Shown: positions 41,073-54,209, counted from the stretch's first letter. The stretch is DNA of 64,000 nucleotides from Impatiens glandulifera (GCF_907164915.1 NC_061864.1:15941889-16005888); one strand, 5' to 3'. Numbers and translations: made by a program. The notes: generated by a model not told the origin, from the sequence alone.

Positions 41073-42705
41073 TCAACTCGAGCAACAGAAGCCGCGCCCT
41101 CTATTCCTCCTTTCTTGAGGTCTGTTATGTAGTCTCATCCCGGTTGGCCTTGCTGGTGCTGCTTTCGCTAGTTTTTTTGCTGCATCGGGTTTGGTTTTCC
41201 AATGGGTAAGCATCAAACTTTGCACAAAAGTAATAAGAACAAATACTGATGCTGCATTTTTTCAGTTCTCAGATTCTTGAACTTAAGGAAAAGGTTAACA
41301 TATACATACCTATTTCATAGAAAAGCTCATTGACATTTTGAGCACTTTTTGCAGATGTTTCAAAGAAAATGAGGCCATTCTCTTTAGCATACTTCTCACC
41401 TACCTGGAACAGAAAGGATTTGTAAATTAACGCGAGAATAGATCAAATAGACTGTGCTAGAAATGAAAATGCAGTTATTTTTCTAAACAGAGAACAAACT
41501 ACCAATATTGATCAAGAAAGAAGAAAAACCTCCAATTGAACTTGTCTTTTACTTTCTAAGTCAGCCTTATTTGCCACAAAAACAATAACCAGGTTTGGAT
41601 TTGCTGCAAAAAATGCACAAAATATTTATCAGGAAAAGATAAACACCGAGGCTGATCTTCCCATCTATAAAATATAAAACAGATTTTACTTTGTCTTTGT
41701 AGTTCTTGGACCCATTTTTTGCCTCGTTCAAACGAATCCTGTGATCAATAGCATTATAATCAAATATCAAACCTAGATAAACAAAACATTGTCCCCATAT
41801 GAATATAACATACCATGCTTGTTATATCATAAACCACCACAGCTGAAGCTGCACCACGATAGTACATTGGCGCTAAGCTATAGTACCGTTCTTGTCCCGC
41901 TGTGTCCCAAATATCAAACTTTATAGTAGCTTCATTTAATGATAAGACCTGAGTAAAAAAAGCTGCTCCAATGGTTGATTCCTGCAGAAAATAAAACTAT
42001 TATATATGAATCATGCAAAATTATGATAAGAGAAAAACAAACTAGTCTTGAAAACAAAACCTGGTACTCATAAAATTGGCCTTTTACAAATCTTAGCACC
42101 AAGCTGGTTTTCCCAGTACCCATATCTCCAAGTAATACCTGGAGAAAACCATAAGAAATTCAAACTATGGATGAACATTTTCTGAATCATTTATACTAAC
42201 ATGCAAAGTTATGAGGTGAAGATCCTTCAGATCAAATCAAAATACACCAAATGTCCAAGAAATGAATTAGGCTAATAATTCACTATCTAATATCTATGTT
42301 CTGTATTCTGGATCCTCCATGAAAGGTAACATAAGCTAATTCAGAAGCAATATGTAGCTAGTTATTAAAGTAAGGCATGATTACAGCTACATAAATCATT
42401 TGAACCAATCATGAAATGTTTTGCAGTTTCCTTCATCTATGATTCTATTCGATCTGAGTTTGTTCACTTGTGTGCAATTTAAGATTCAATAAAGAACTAG
42501 ATACTGGAAAACATAGACTCCATAGTATGAAGCTAAGACATTCAACAGGTTCAATTTGATTATGCAGAGAGATCTGCTTATGAATTGTAGCGATAATTTG
42601 AAAGTATAAAGTTGTATTAAAACAAACCTATGCATATTTCCGTGAACAAAAGGAAGACGTACCTACCAGCTTCGCCTGGATGTTCTTGTTGCCGGTTCTC
42701 GCCAT
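41073..42705 (-). CDS. RABF2: RABF2/Rab5-type small GTPase, frame broken by one extra base
   Basis: RABF2 (RHN1/ARA7-like) GTPases control endosome-to-vacuole traffic. Seven minus-strand exons: 42705-42667, 42138-42061, 41981-41814, 41738-41690, 41603-41529, 41403-41310 and 41179-41073. They give about 202 residues, the normal length, if one base is ignored. Landmarks: GDMGTGKT (17-24, P-loop), ESTIGAAF (40-47, effector loop), WDTAGQE (64-70), NKAD (123-126), ETSAK (151-155) and C-terminal GFCCSS for double prenylation. In exon 5 a run of six T (plus-strand A at 41577-41582) is one base too long: NPNLVIVF is in one frame, [10 protein letters not shown] in the next. Read literally, the protein stops five codons later (TAA at 41569-41567), losing the NKAD and SAK boxes and the prenylation site. 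Everything else is intact, so a homopolymer sequencing error is at least as likely as a pseudogene. Confidence 0.9.
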
Positions 42706-44449
42706 TTCAGTTGAGTTGAGAGAGAAAGTGATATTGGATCAGATGATGATGATAAAGATATTCAATGAATTATTTTAGGTTTTGAAGATTAGAATGGAGT
42801 TCAGAAGGAGCGAAGGACCGTTAGGTTTTCTCTATTGACTGGTAAGTTGGCAGCCTTCTTTCTTTCTTCTCTCCAATAGGATAATTGTTTCTGTTTTAAA
42901 AAATAATTAAATAAATTTATTCAAAATTACTTATAAATTTTAACATTACTTTTTAATTTCTTAAACTATTTTCTATCTATTTATTTATAAATAAAAGACA
43001 AACTTATATTTATTTATTTTCATTTTTATTCATAATTTTCTTGTTACTTTTTTAACTTCATTCCAACTCAAATTTATGGAACCGTAATTCTGAAGAGAGG
43101 TCTACGTTATTAAGTCTATCATTTTATCCCACTATGAATTTTTTGTTTTTTAGTGTATTAAAATGATTTTATCTCTTAATTTTCTATTTTTTCCAATTTA
43201 ATTAACTATTTATTTAAAAAAATCTTAAATAATAATGTTTATACACTTTGATTTATCAATAATTTTTCTTTTAAAATCGTCATTTTTTTCAAGGTCACCG
43301 TAATTATAATTTCTAAATGAATTTGTACAAAGGTGATGCTAACGTTACAAAAAAGAAAATACATTTTTAATGGAAATGAATTCCAGTTCACTTATTTTAT
43401 ATTATGTTTTTAGTTTTAAAAATTTTCATTTTTTATATTGAATGTCATTCATTATTATATTAAGAGATTGTTAATTTTCTTGACACGGGTCATGTAGAAC
43501 TTGATTCCAATAAAATCTTTGAAATTTTATTTGAATTATTATGTTCTTAAATTTTATGTCCAACCATTAAAATAACTTTATCTTTAATTTAACTATATTT
43601 GATATGTAACTGAAAAATATGTATATGTGTGTCAATAAGCTATTTGTGAAATAAAGTGTGATATCAGTCAAACACACTTATCTTATTTTAAAAGCACTTA
43701 AAAGTATCTATATCACAATTCACAATTGTCTTTTTTCTAAAAAATATATTTAGGTACGAAGAAGATAAAAAAAATAAAAGGATAAACATCACTTTACAAA
43801 TAGTTTATTATTATTATTATTATTATTTTGTCTGTAACAAGATATTCTATAAAAAGTCATATTGTATTAAAGCTTTAGAAAATGTGATAATCTATATTAA
43901 GGATGAATTAACCAATAAGAATATGTATTAAAGTATATTATACGATAAAGTCACTTGATGGTTACGTGTTATACTGTGTTTTTAACTATTTTATCATAAA
44001 TTTTGTTAGAATATTTGGATGACGCGTCTATTGATTAATGGTTTATTAAATTATTACCAGCTAAAGCTTGTTTAGTATTGGATTAAATGAAATGATTAAT
44101 AATAACATTAATTTGAATTTAAAAAATAGAATTGCCCTCATAAAAAATTTATAGGAATAAAAAGATAAAAGTGATTTGAGTAATTTAATTATTTTTTCTC
44201 TTTTTTCTACATCACACATTTGCAAGAAATATTGATTTCTTTATGATCGTATATTGTTATTTTATTTTTTTTAATAGAATATTATAAATTAAGGTATTTT
44301 GATTTTTGATAGATGATAAATTAAAAAAAAAAGTATTATGATTAATTATTGTAGAATTTATTGCAATAAGTAAAGACGATATCTCAATTGTTTTTGCTTT
44401 ACAAATGAATGACTACTATTTGAGTTTAGAATTTAGAATTTTTTATTAA

Positions 44450-44570
44450 AACTGCGAACTCACACATTTAACTATGCGCAGAACTTACCTCATGACGGGC
44501 TCGAACCCAAGAACTTAGGGTTAGTATCCACATCTTATTGACGCTAGGCTAGAAGAGGAGATTATTCCGG
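44450..44570 (-). repeat. SINE (Au-like), minus strand
   Basis: Read on the minus strand: CTAGCCTAGCGTCAATAAG (A box), then GATACTAACCCTAAG and TTGGGTTCGAGCCCG (B box, near 44496-44510), then a GAGGTAAGTTCTG step. This closely follows the tRNA-like head of plant Au-type SINEs. Confidence 0.65.
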
Positions 44571-44639
44571 TTATCTTATGATAAATCATTTGACTCAAAA
44601 CAACCGTAAAACATTCAGTGATCACGGTCAATCAATATA

Positions 44640-44900
44640 TTTACTCCACAACACTATTATATGACGATAAAGGAGGTCTCTTCGGAAAAATCGGTAGAGA
44701 CATACGGTAAATCTATTAATTTCTTGAGAATTTCCGAGCTTGTTAATGCTATTTTCTTTTGTTGATAAATTTTTTTTTATTTATATATTTAATATTGTTA
44801 ACAAATTATTAATCTCATTGTGTTTGATTATGTTTAGTGACATTTTTGTACACTAATTGGTGATTTTCATATATATCATATTATATGGACTTACAAACAA
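44640..44900. repeat. Dispersed repeat, copy B
   Basis: Diverged partner of 40000-40260, in the same orientation. Confidence 0.4.
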
Positions 44901-46254
44901 AAATTATATTAATTAATTTTTATTTTTTTATAATTGTTTTTTTTTTAAGATTAATATTATTTTTTGGGGGGATAATATCATTAAATTTATGAAGTGTATC
45001 TAAAATCATGAATTATTTAGGTGTATCAGGAAAATATATAAAATTATATTTCATTAAATGATGAATAAAAAATATTTTACCTTTAAAAATAAAAACTATT
45101 TGTCATCTAACCTTATATTTTCGGCTTTAACTAACTTAATATGCCAAAATAGAATTGTTATTTTATGTTTAAAATATATTATATTATTATTGGGCGATTT
45201 TAAATCCAATATTCTTACTAGAAAATATGTTGATATTTAAGTATAAGTTAAAATTATCAATTATAATCGTTTCCAATTAGAAAGGTCTCATTTTAGAATA
45301 GTAGTTTAGTGTGTACGGATATTTGTATCACTTGCTCTAATTTTATTATTTCTTTTCAAACACTAATAATAATAAATAAATATATAATAATATATTTATT
45401 TATTATTTATAATTTATAATTTTTTTTATAACAATATAAAATTTTAATATATTATATATAAAAAATAATCTTATATAATTTTATCATATACTTTTATTTT
45501 CTTAGAGATATGTTTCTAGACCGAATTAGAACATCCCGGACGGTGGATGGATAGTCGCTTCTATTGTTATCCCTATTCTAATATTCTTATACTATTTAAT
45601 TACGGACACATTATTTTAAATTAAAAATTAATCAATGACTCATATATTATAAGTTGACCTGTCACAATCAGGTTAAATGTGTGACCTACATAATATATAT
45701 TTTTTAAATATATTTAAAATTATTGTAGTAAAATACAACCACCCAAAAAAAATTTCAAAACATGAAAAATAATTTTCTAAAATGTTGAAAATTCAAATAA
45801 GAAAAGTCTCTTATTCTCTTCATTTCAATTTAAAGTTATAATCTATTTTCTTCAATTTTAAAAAGATAATCTGCCATTTAAAAGTACAGTATTAAATTAA
45901 TTATTTCTCAAGTAAGTTTTGTTTGAGATTAATATTTAGTTAGTTTTGAAATATTTGAAACTGGAGTGTTGTTAAATGAAAAAAAGGTTATTAAATTAAT
46001 TAATATATATAATTAAAGTATATTTTATAATATTAATTTATTTTATAATGTATTAAAAAACAAATATATATATTAAAGTTTAAATAGACAAAAATAAAAA
46101 ATAGAAGAATAAATATACAATTTAAAGACACGCTTAGAATTTACGCTTCCACAATAAGCTAGCTTTATACATACCCTCCAACTAATTAAAATATATAAAA
46201 AAAAATGCTCAGTTTCACATAGACAATTAAGATGGCTTTATTCCCACCCCATTG

Positions 46255-46290
46255 ACGCCACGTCATCCACGTGACATCAAAATATTTATA
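46255..46290. promoter_or_regulatory. ACGT-box cluster followed by a TATA-like box
   Basis: CCACGTCATCCACGTGACATC contains a CACGTG G-box, a second CACGTC core and two TGAC/GTCA half sites; it is split here as CCACGTCATC and CACGTGACATC. TATTTATAAAAAAC follows about 10 bases later (from 46283). The next known coding start is 1.5 kb away, so the target is unclear. Confidence 0.3.
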
Positions 46291-47542
46291 AAAAACTTTA
46301 TTTATTTATTTATTATTATTTTTTTATTTCCAGCACATATATACATAACTAAATAAATAATGAGTTATATGATTTTATACATCAGAGACTGTTTTGTTTT
46401 AAAAAATAATATTTAATAAAAAAAAGTATTTTCATTTCTCAAAGAGCAGTGACAGGAGAGATAATTAATTTGTTAAATTATAATATCTTTTATTTAAATT
46501 TTATAAAATAAAATAGTATTAGATAAATTTTATAAAATATGATATATAATTTTTTGGTTAAAAAATATATTATCAAACTCAAAATTGAATGATAAATTTT
46601 TAATATAAAATAATAATTTAATAAAATTTATGGGTATTAGTTTTTATTGAACCACCTCTAATATCTCAATGACTCTACTTACCTTAGTGAGTTTTAAATA
46701 TTATTGATATTAATAATATCTATGTTCTTATTTAAAATGATGTGTTTTTAAAAAATGTATGCAAATTATTTTAAAAACTAAATTCAGTAAAAATATTTAA
46801 ATTATTAATATTCAAGTGAATGGTATATTTTAAATTTATTAGTTACTATAGATAAAAACAGACACATTACATTTTATGAAAAAAAGAAAAAAGGCCTAAT
46901 TGTTTTGTTAGACTCAAACTTGTATTGTACTTAATAAACATGGCTCAAACTTTATATTATGTCATAGGAATTCAACTTTCATCATTTTAGTTATTTAAGA
47001 TATCTCACAAATAAATAAATGACCATCTTCATATTTTAACATAATTGTTTCACTTTCTTAGTTAATTTATCACTTCTTTACCAACAAAATAATAATTCTA
47101 TATTTTCAATATATTTTCACATATTACATATATTTTTAAATTATTCAAATCATATTCGACAATTTTAAACGTTTATATCTCAAAAAAATATTTAATTTAA
47201 ATTATAATACGTCAAATTCGGTATACTGTACACAATATTATATCATTATAAAGATATTTAAAAAATAAATTCAAAATTTATTAAATCTTTTTTTAGTTGC
47301 ACATTTTTGTAGTTAGCTAAACCAATTTTAATAAATTAGAATAAGTAAATATAAAAAAAAAATAATTAAAAAATATACTTCTCTCAAAATATTCAGGTCT
47401 CATCTAATAAAATTAATCAAAGTTGGAACGTTAGACAAAAATTGTTCCCAAAAAACATACCAATTATTATCCAAAACAAAATTGAAAAGTATTAGGAAGG
47501 TATGCTAGGGTTTGTAGTATAAGGGTAAATTAATTATTTGAG

Positions 47543-47550
47543 TATAAATA
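47543..47550 (+). promoter_or_regulatory. TATA box of the AGP gene
   Basis: TATAAATA, about 255 bases before the start codon, within TTGAGTATAAATAAAAGGGC. Confidence 0.4.
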
Positions 47551-47799
47551 AAAGGGCAAGTTTAACCTATTTCCAGTCAAGAGTCAGATTGATCATGCTT
47601 TTAAAGATCAAACATTTGGACTCACGCGATTTCACGAAGCCGCCGGCCTGCCTGGCTTCCTCACGATTTGACTAAACGCTCGCACTTTCCTTTGAAAATT
47701 CATCTCACCAGAATTGTATGTAAACCAGAAGCCTAATATAATTGCATCGCCGATCCGTCATTTGCATCATCAATCTCTCTCCTCCACCGATTCCTTGAT

Positions 47800-48097
47800 A
47801 TGAACACGATGAAATCGACGACTCTTCCCGTTATTGGCTTCCTTTTGCTTGCGATTTGCCGATTTGTCGCCGGTCAGTCGATCGCTCCATCGCCTGCTCC
47901 TTCTGGTCCTTCCAGCGACGGTAAGTCTCTGAAATAAAGTAGAATCTGTTGTTCATTGCGTAGTAATTTACAATTTTCTTTTGTTTGTTTGTTTGTTTGT
48001 GTGTTGAATTTGGGGAAATGCAGGATCATCGATTGATCAAGGAATTGCTTATGTTCTTCTGTTTATCGCATTGGCTTTGACATACTTTGTTCACTAA
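47800..48097 (+). CDS. Arabinogalactan peptide (AGP22/AGP41-like)
   Basis: Two exons, 47800-47920 and 48024-48097, joined at a phase-1 intron (GACG/GTAAGT and GCAG/GATCATC), encode 64 residues. Residues 1-25 are a signal peptide ending FVAG. The short mature core (QSIAPSPAPSGPSS) carries the Ala-Pro and Ser-Pro motifs whose prolines are hydroxylated and arabinogalactosylated. DGSSIDQGIAYVLLFIALAL and the final TYFVH form the GPI-attachment signal with its hydrophobic tail. The mature product is a tiny proteoglycan anchored outside the plasma membrane. The tail closely matches the AGP16/20/22/41 group. An in-frame ATG at codon 4 is an alternative start. Too short for a default gene finder in either exon. 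Confidence 0.9.
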
Positions 48098-48539
48098 ACG
48101 GATCTGAATTTGATTTGTATTTCCAGTGTTTTTGAAGTTCTTTCTTCCTCTGGTTTACAAATGGATTCAGAATTTAGGGTTTAGTAATTATATTATTTAC
48201 TGTCGAATGTATATCTGGGGTTTACATTTTTACGGTATGAAAATTCTGAGCTGAAACTCATTATTTAATTTTTTTTTATATACAATATTTGATGGATTGG
48301 ATGAATGAATTGGGTACTTGGTCAGTTTGTTTGGTTTATTAATTAGAATGTAATTGATTTTAGTATAAACTAATGACTCAATAACATTGTTGTTAATTGA
48401 ATAATTCAATTGTTAGGTCACGTTGAGTTGATTTGATTTGAAATATAAATATGATGAAATGTAGAGATTTGAATAGGTAAGGGTTAAGCTTATGTATATA
48501 TCTGTAACCGAGGATCCTCCTATATGCATCTCACCATTG

Positions 48540-49330
48540 CAAAAGAAAGAAGTCAATTTAACATCTATAAGACACCTCCCAAGATAATACATCTATTTTC
48601 ATTCGTTTAGTGTCCACCAATAACACTCAAACTAAAAAATAAATTTTCTAAAAAACAACTTTTTTAAGATATATTAGACTCTCGCAACTTCTCCCGACAT
48701 AAATCGTATAGAAACAACTTAGCAAACATATTGTAACATGAAAATAATATGTCTGGTTAATATCCTGCCTAGATAGTGTCAACTCTTTATGCCCATCATT
48801 ATCAATACCTTACCATGTTAAAAGAATTTCTCGTTAGGTTCAACCTCCTTTTATATTAGATGTTCGTAGCAAAATCGTTAGTCCAATAATCGAACATGTC
48901 ATTATGTCATTAACCGTGACATTCCTCTATATTATAATAGAGGCGAACTTAGAGAACAACACAACCTGACACTTAACCCCTACCAAGCATTATCCCATAA
49001 GCTAATTATGACCTCACTTTCCATAGTGAATCTAGAGTTCTCGATAAATTATTTTATAAGAAATATATATCAATATGAATGTTGTAGTCGGGTAATTAAA
49101 TATATTTTTAGATTGAACTATCATATCATTCAAGATTGTTTTTAATCCATCATCAAATCCAACTATAATGAAAATATATCTTGAGAAAAGATTTTTATTA
49201 AAAGAAATAAAATTTTGAATATTTAGACCCTGATTCCTGTTACCCCTTATTTCGACTTGCCAAATTACCGAACTTGAAATTAAAAGATCATTCTCTCCAA
49301 CTTTAGCCCACAAACATTTGGGGATAACAA
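48540..49330 (-). mobile_element. LINE ORF2 3' relic inside copy A
   Basis: The sequence follows the 3' part of the LINE relic at 5.0-7.2 kb, for example CCATAGTGAATCTAGA against CCACAATGAATCTAGA, and TTAACCGTGACATTCCTCTATAT against CTAACTGTGACAATTCTACATAT (shown only in part: AACCGTGACATT / AACTGTGACAAT). No frame survives for long. Confidence 0.5.
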
Positions 49331-49631
49331 ATATAAATTAATGAGGCCAACAAAACTTTTGATGAGAATTAGACTGTACTTTTGAGATCATTTTGTTTTT
49401 TAGATTGATAACATTAACATTTACATTTCCATCTTAATGTTTTTCTATAATACACATCAAGTTGTTTTAGGGACCTCTCTCTTTAGAGCTACGCGTATTG
49501 TGAATCATACTGGTCAATGAATTTGTTATACTTTTTATATTTACAAAATTCCAATAAGCATTCATCAGATAAAACATGGGAGGAAATTAATTCTTTTTGC
49601 TAAAGATTTTTCCCATTTATTAATTTAAAAT

Positions 49632-49673
<42 letters not shown>
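49632..49673. repeat. (AT)n microsatellite
   Basis: About 20 AT dinucleotides with one interruption; absent from duplication copy B. Confidence 0.95.
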
Positions 49674-49683
<10 letters not shown>

Positions 49684-50390
49684 TTTTCAAATATCATTTT
49701 CATCGACTCCATCGTCACATTTCAATTAATTAATCAAAATATTAAAATAATCTTAATTTATTTAAAAATATATTTTATCATTATATATTAATATCATTTT
49801 AAGTTTCTTATTTTATTTTTCTTTCAAAATCAACAACAATCAATTTTTTTAAACAATCTAGATTTATTAAATAACTCCTAACCGAACCGAATTGCACAAT
49901 AGTCTTTTGGAAAAAATAGTTTAATTTTTTTTTTTAGATTCCATTGATGTAATTGATACAACACTAACAATACATGTTTATGGCTTTGGAAAGAAATAAT
50001 TATCCTCAAAATGACATATATTACACTTATTTAAAACAATTCCACAAAAAGTCAATAGCCCAATTTGAAAGTGACTAGAGTTAATTTGGGTTTGGACAAA
50101 ATAAAATAAATAAATTTATTTTATTGGAATATTAATGTTCTAGAATATAATTTAATTAGATATATATTAATAAATTTAATAACATTTGTCCGTTCAAACT
50201 CAACTTCATTTAACAAAATTGGAATGAGATGAATTTTTAAGTATTTTGGAGATGCCCATAAATTATATGAATTATTTTGAGTTTCATAAATAACAACTTT
50301 ATTGGATTTAGACTAATATCATGCTCTTCCTATTTATATAGGATTGGAATTTAGTCATACTAAAAAGTACTCTAAATATTTCTCATTTCG

Positions 50391-52105
50391 CTGCATTGCA
50401 AAAGAAAAGTCAATTCAACCTCTATAAGATACTTCCCACAATAACTAATGCATTTATTTTCATTTATCTATTTTTTTTTTGTCAAAATCTCACGATGAAT
50501 AACACTTCAACCAAAAAAACAATATTTTGATACACTCATAACTTATACATATGAACAAACATGTTTTAAGAATGCTCAAATGAAACAACAAACATATTAT
50601 AAGAATGCCCAGTTGAAAATAATACGATTTGGTTCCTAAACAGTGTCAACTCTTTATGTCCATTATGATTGTGAAAATTTCGCATTAGTGTTCAACCTCA
50701 TTCTATATGAGATCACAACCAAACACTTAACCCCTACCAAATATCATCTTAGAGATTGATGGTGACCTGAATCTATTATGTAAGGAGTATATTTCACTCT
50801 ATATGTTATAGCTTGCAAAGCCATTAGATTTTTTTAAATAACTAGCAAATCAATCCTGATCATGTTTAATGTATCATCAAATTAACTATGCAAATCTATT
50901 GTACCATTTTGAGAAAATAGAGTTTTATTTTAAGGAATTAAATTCCAAATATTTAAAATAAATGATCGAACAAGGAATTAGAGTATCATTCTCTCCAACT
51001 TTACCCAGAGGCGGATTGGGCTTGTGTGGGTTGAAGCCCACCTTGATTTATTTTTTACGGTATAAATGTAACATTTCTTTAATTTCTTATTTTTTTAAAA
51101 AAAATTCACTATATTTTCACTAATTAATAAAAAATAAGAATGAAACATGTTTTTTTATGTACTCGTTTTATTCATAATTGTCGTATTATATTTTTAAGCT
51201 CACTTTAAAGTTTTTTTTCTATACGGCCACCCAAAATTAAATTCCTGAATCCGTCTGTGAGTCTACACGGAACAAAACTTTTGATGAGAATTAGAGCTAC
51301 ACGTATTGTGAATCATATTGGTCAATGAAGAGTGTTGCATCATCTCGGTCATTCCACCATAACTACTACCAGCCACAATGAATTTGTTACTTTTTATATT
51401 TACAAAAATTCCAATAAGCATTCATCAGATACAAGTATACAACATGGGAGCAGGGGGAGGAAATTAACTTATTTTATTTATTTTTGCTAAATTTGTCCCA
51501 TTTATTAATTGAAATTATCAAAGAGATAAACAAGTATAATGGCTAGTACCATAGTTTTTTTTTTTAAAATTATTTCATAATCAAATATCATTCAACCCAT
51601 CAACAATCACATTATACAAATAATTAATCAAAATATTAAAATATTTTTATATTATATATTAATATCTTTTAAGTTTTTTTTATTATTTTTTTTTCTTCAA
51701 AATAATAACAATAAATATATTTTTTAAATAATATAGATTTATTAAATAACCCCCAACCAAACCAAATTGAATATTTTCTTTTGGAAAAAAATAGCGTTGA
51801 AAATTTTGAGATTCCATTGATGTAATTGATACAACACAAACAATTCATGTTAAATTGTCTTTGGAAAGAAATAATTCCTTATATATAATTTTGTTTGATC
51901 CTTCTTTATCCTCAAAATGGCTTATGTTACACTTAATTAAAACAATCCCACAAAAAATCATTAGCCCAATTTGTAAATAAATAAATTTATTTTTTTTAAA
52001 AAATATTTTATTGGAATATTAATGTTCTCAAATATAATTTAATAAAATATATATTAACAAATTTAATAAAATTTGTTTGTTCAATCTACTAAGCTCATCC
52101 AAACT
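50391..52105. repeat. Tandem duplication, copy B
   Basis: Partner of 48525-50215, same orientation, starting about 175 bases after copy A ends. It has its own insertion at 51006-51259 and lacks the AT tract. Divergence is considerable, so the duplication is old. Confidence 0.85.
51006..51259. mobile_element. Small hAT-like MITE in copy B only
   Basis: CAGAGGCGGATT at the left and AATCCGTCTGTG at the right are inverted repeats (10 of 12). Copy A shows no such segment between the same flanks (CTCCAACTTTA and AAAACTTTTGATGAG). The 8 bases on each side (ACTTTACC, AGTCTACA) match at only 5 positions, so the target duplication is degraded or mis-set. Confidence 0.55.
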
Positions 52106-54209
52106 CAAAATGTTTCAAAAAAAGTTGAAGGATGACCTCATTTTCCACTCCAGCTAAATGTCCCATAACTCCTTTAAGACATTTACCAATTCAATATTGA
52201 GCACATACATATACAGAGCAGGTTCCAAAACTTTGTAACAATCAAATTGTTTATACTTTATATCAAAACAAAATTTAGTAAACTCACAAAGGATTCAAGT
52301 TTACCACAAAATACAAAACTAATTAACTTAAATAAAAAAAACCAAGAAGAAAACATAAGAAATGAAGCATGTTATTTTTGCCTCCTCGTTAATTCTGCAA
52401 TCACACATCAAATTATAGAAGTATTGCAATGATATTCTCTTGAAGATATATTTCCTGGAGATTAATTAACAAAATCTCCTCCAAACATAAACATTTTATT
52501 TATCATTACTACTATTATTTTTAAATGATTATGTATAACAAAAAAAAATACGATGAATTTCGTTTAATCATAACAATAGAAGTATGAAATGAGATAAAAT
52601 ATAAAAAAACCACGAAATATAAAATTAAGAACAAAAACACTAAAGCATCGCATAATCTATCTTCGAGAAAAACGGTTCTTCTCCGACCAAATTGACCGAC
52701 TTACCCAAACGAATCACATAAACATCGTAAGCATTATAAGTAATACTTATCAAACAATAACTATGATTATGGAAGGTTCAACTATTTTTTTTAGTGAGAT
52801 AATGTACTTTTAAAAAATAAATGAGTGTCATTCAAACTTTAACAATTACTAAAGACTCATATATCACTAAGTCATTCTTAATAAGAGATACAAGACTTAC
52901 AAAACAGAAATTCCTAGCTCAAATGAAAAAATACGACTTAAATGATAAAGGGGGTTGATTAGAAAATTGAAATTCCCATCTCAAATGAAAAAATAGGACT
53001 TACATGCTAAAGGGTGTTGTTTAAAAAATAGAAAAATCAAGAGAAAAGCTTCAAATCTTTGAAAAGAGCAATTAACATTTCCAAAAGATAGACACAAAAC
53101 TACTTTATAAGATAAACATTATGTACTAATTAATTTGCAGTTTAAATTGTTTAGTAAAAGATAAACATCATTATATTCTAAAACATGTCAAACTTAAACA
53201 ACTCTTGAAATTAAAGAATACTTAGTAAAAATGAAAACATGAATTATATTTAGAAGAAAAAAAAGAAAAGAAGAATAAGTTATTATCCCACTTAGAAGCA
53301 GACAACACGAAAAGCAAATAATGTAGCACCAAAAAGAATAAAGTTAGAAAAAATAATAGTCCGTTTTCTACAGCGTAAGCAGCAAATAATAATAATAATA
53401 ATAATATTAATAATAATGTTGAAAATGGGGGTTCAATTGAATTGACAAAGTGGATGGATCATCATCATTATCATCACCATGATCTACAGAATTTGACTCT
53501 CATCTCACCTTAATGGGACTCAAATTTATTTGACTTTTCCAAGTTGCCAAGAGGCCAAATTGTTTTATACTAGTTTATTTTTTTACCAACTATCTCTTTC
53601 ATGTGATAAATATGACTATTTAGAATTTAGATTAATAATAAAAAGTGTATTTCAATCTATTTGTGGTTGTTTCAGCCTAGTTGTGGTATGTTATTTGATT
53701 CATGCTTATCCCCTCTTATTAATATTTTAAATTTGGAACAAAAAGGTCGCGCGATTGGTAGCCTACAAAACATTGAAGTCATTATTGACCTCTCAGAGTA
53801 TGACCTCTTCTTTTGCTAGATTTATGTGGTTTAACTTTTTATATTGATAGACTAAATTTCCATTTTTTTGTATGGGTTTTATTATTATCTTGCTATACTG
53901 CAATTTTGCTATTTATCGGATTAATAAAATATATTTATCCTTTAAAAAATATGAAATTGATTTTAGAGTAAAAAGGTATAAGTTGACGTAGAGTAATGAT
54001 TTTGAGGTGTCGTGATAACTTTTTGAAAATAAAACTTTCCTTTAATGAATAGTAAACACTAAGTGTGAAAATTTTGTTTGTTTTCAAAGGAAACAACTAC
54101 TTAATCTATAAATGATTATCTTAAAAAAAATACATTCATTTGAAGATACGTTCATTAGAGTCTGAGGTCTCCATATATATTTTAGTAGTTATTATGATGT
54201 GTGAAATTA
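52106..54209. other. Intergenic region
   Basis: AT-rich, without a supportable gene. It includes a tandem duplication with a 62-base period (52898-53032) and an AAT-triplet tract near 53385-53415. Confidence 0.45.
52898..53032. repeat. Two tandem copies, period 62 bases
   Basis: GAAATTCCTAGCTCAAATGA starts at 52907 and GAAATTCCCATCTCAAATGA at 52969. Both continue with AAAAATA.GACTTA.ATG.TAAAGGG.GTTG.TTA.AAAAT. Confidence 0.85.

Larger units (their letters stand above)
42706..47799. other. Long intergenic region between RABF2 and the AGP gene
   Basis: No supportable gene in 5 kb. It contains a SINE on the minus strand (44450-44570), copy B of a dispersed repeat (44640-44900), triplet runs (43808-43830), a TATA-like box with ACGT elements at 46255-46290 and, near 47540, the likely AGP promoter. 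Confidence 0.45.
48525..50215. repeat. Tandem duplication, copy A
   Basis: Many landmarks occur in the same order in copy B: ATTGCAAAAGAAA, CACTTAACCCCTACCAA, TTCTCTCCAACTTTA, AAAACTTTTGATGAGAATTA, CGTATTGTGAATCATA, CCAATAAGCATTCATCAGAT, TAGATTTATTAAATAAC, GATTCCATTGATGTAATTGA and ATTGGAATATTAATGTTCT. It carries an (AT)n tract at 49632-49673. The first 800 bases are a LINE relic. Confidence 0.85.

Noticed and set aside
45058..45240. 60-residue plus-strand frame
   Set aside because: Low-complexity AT-rich translation, no similarity to any family I know.
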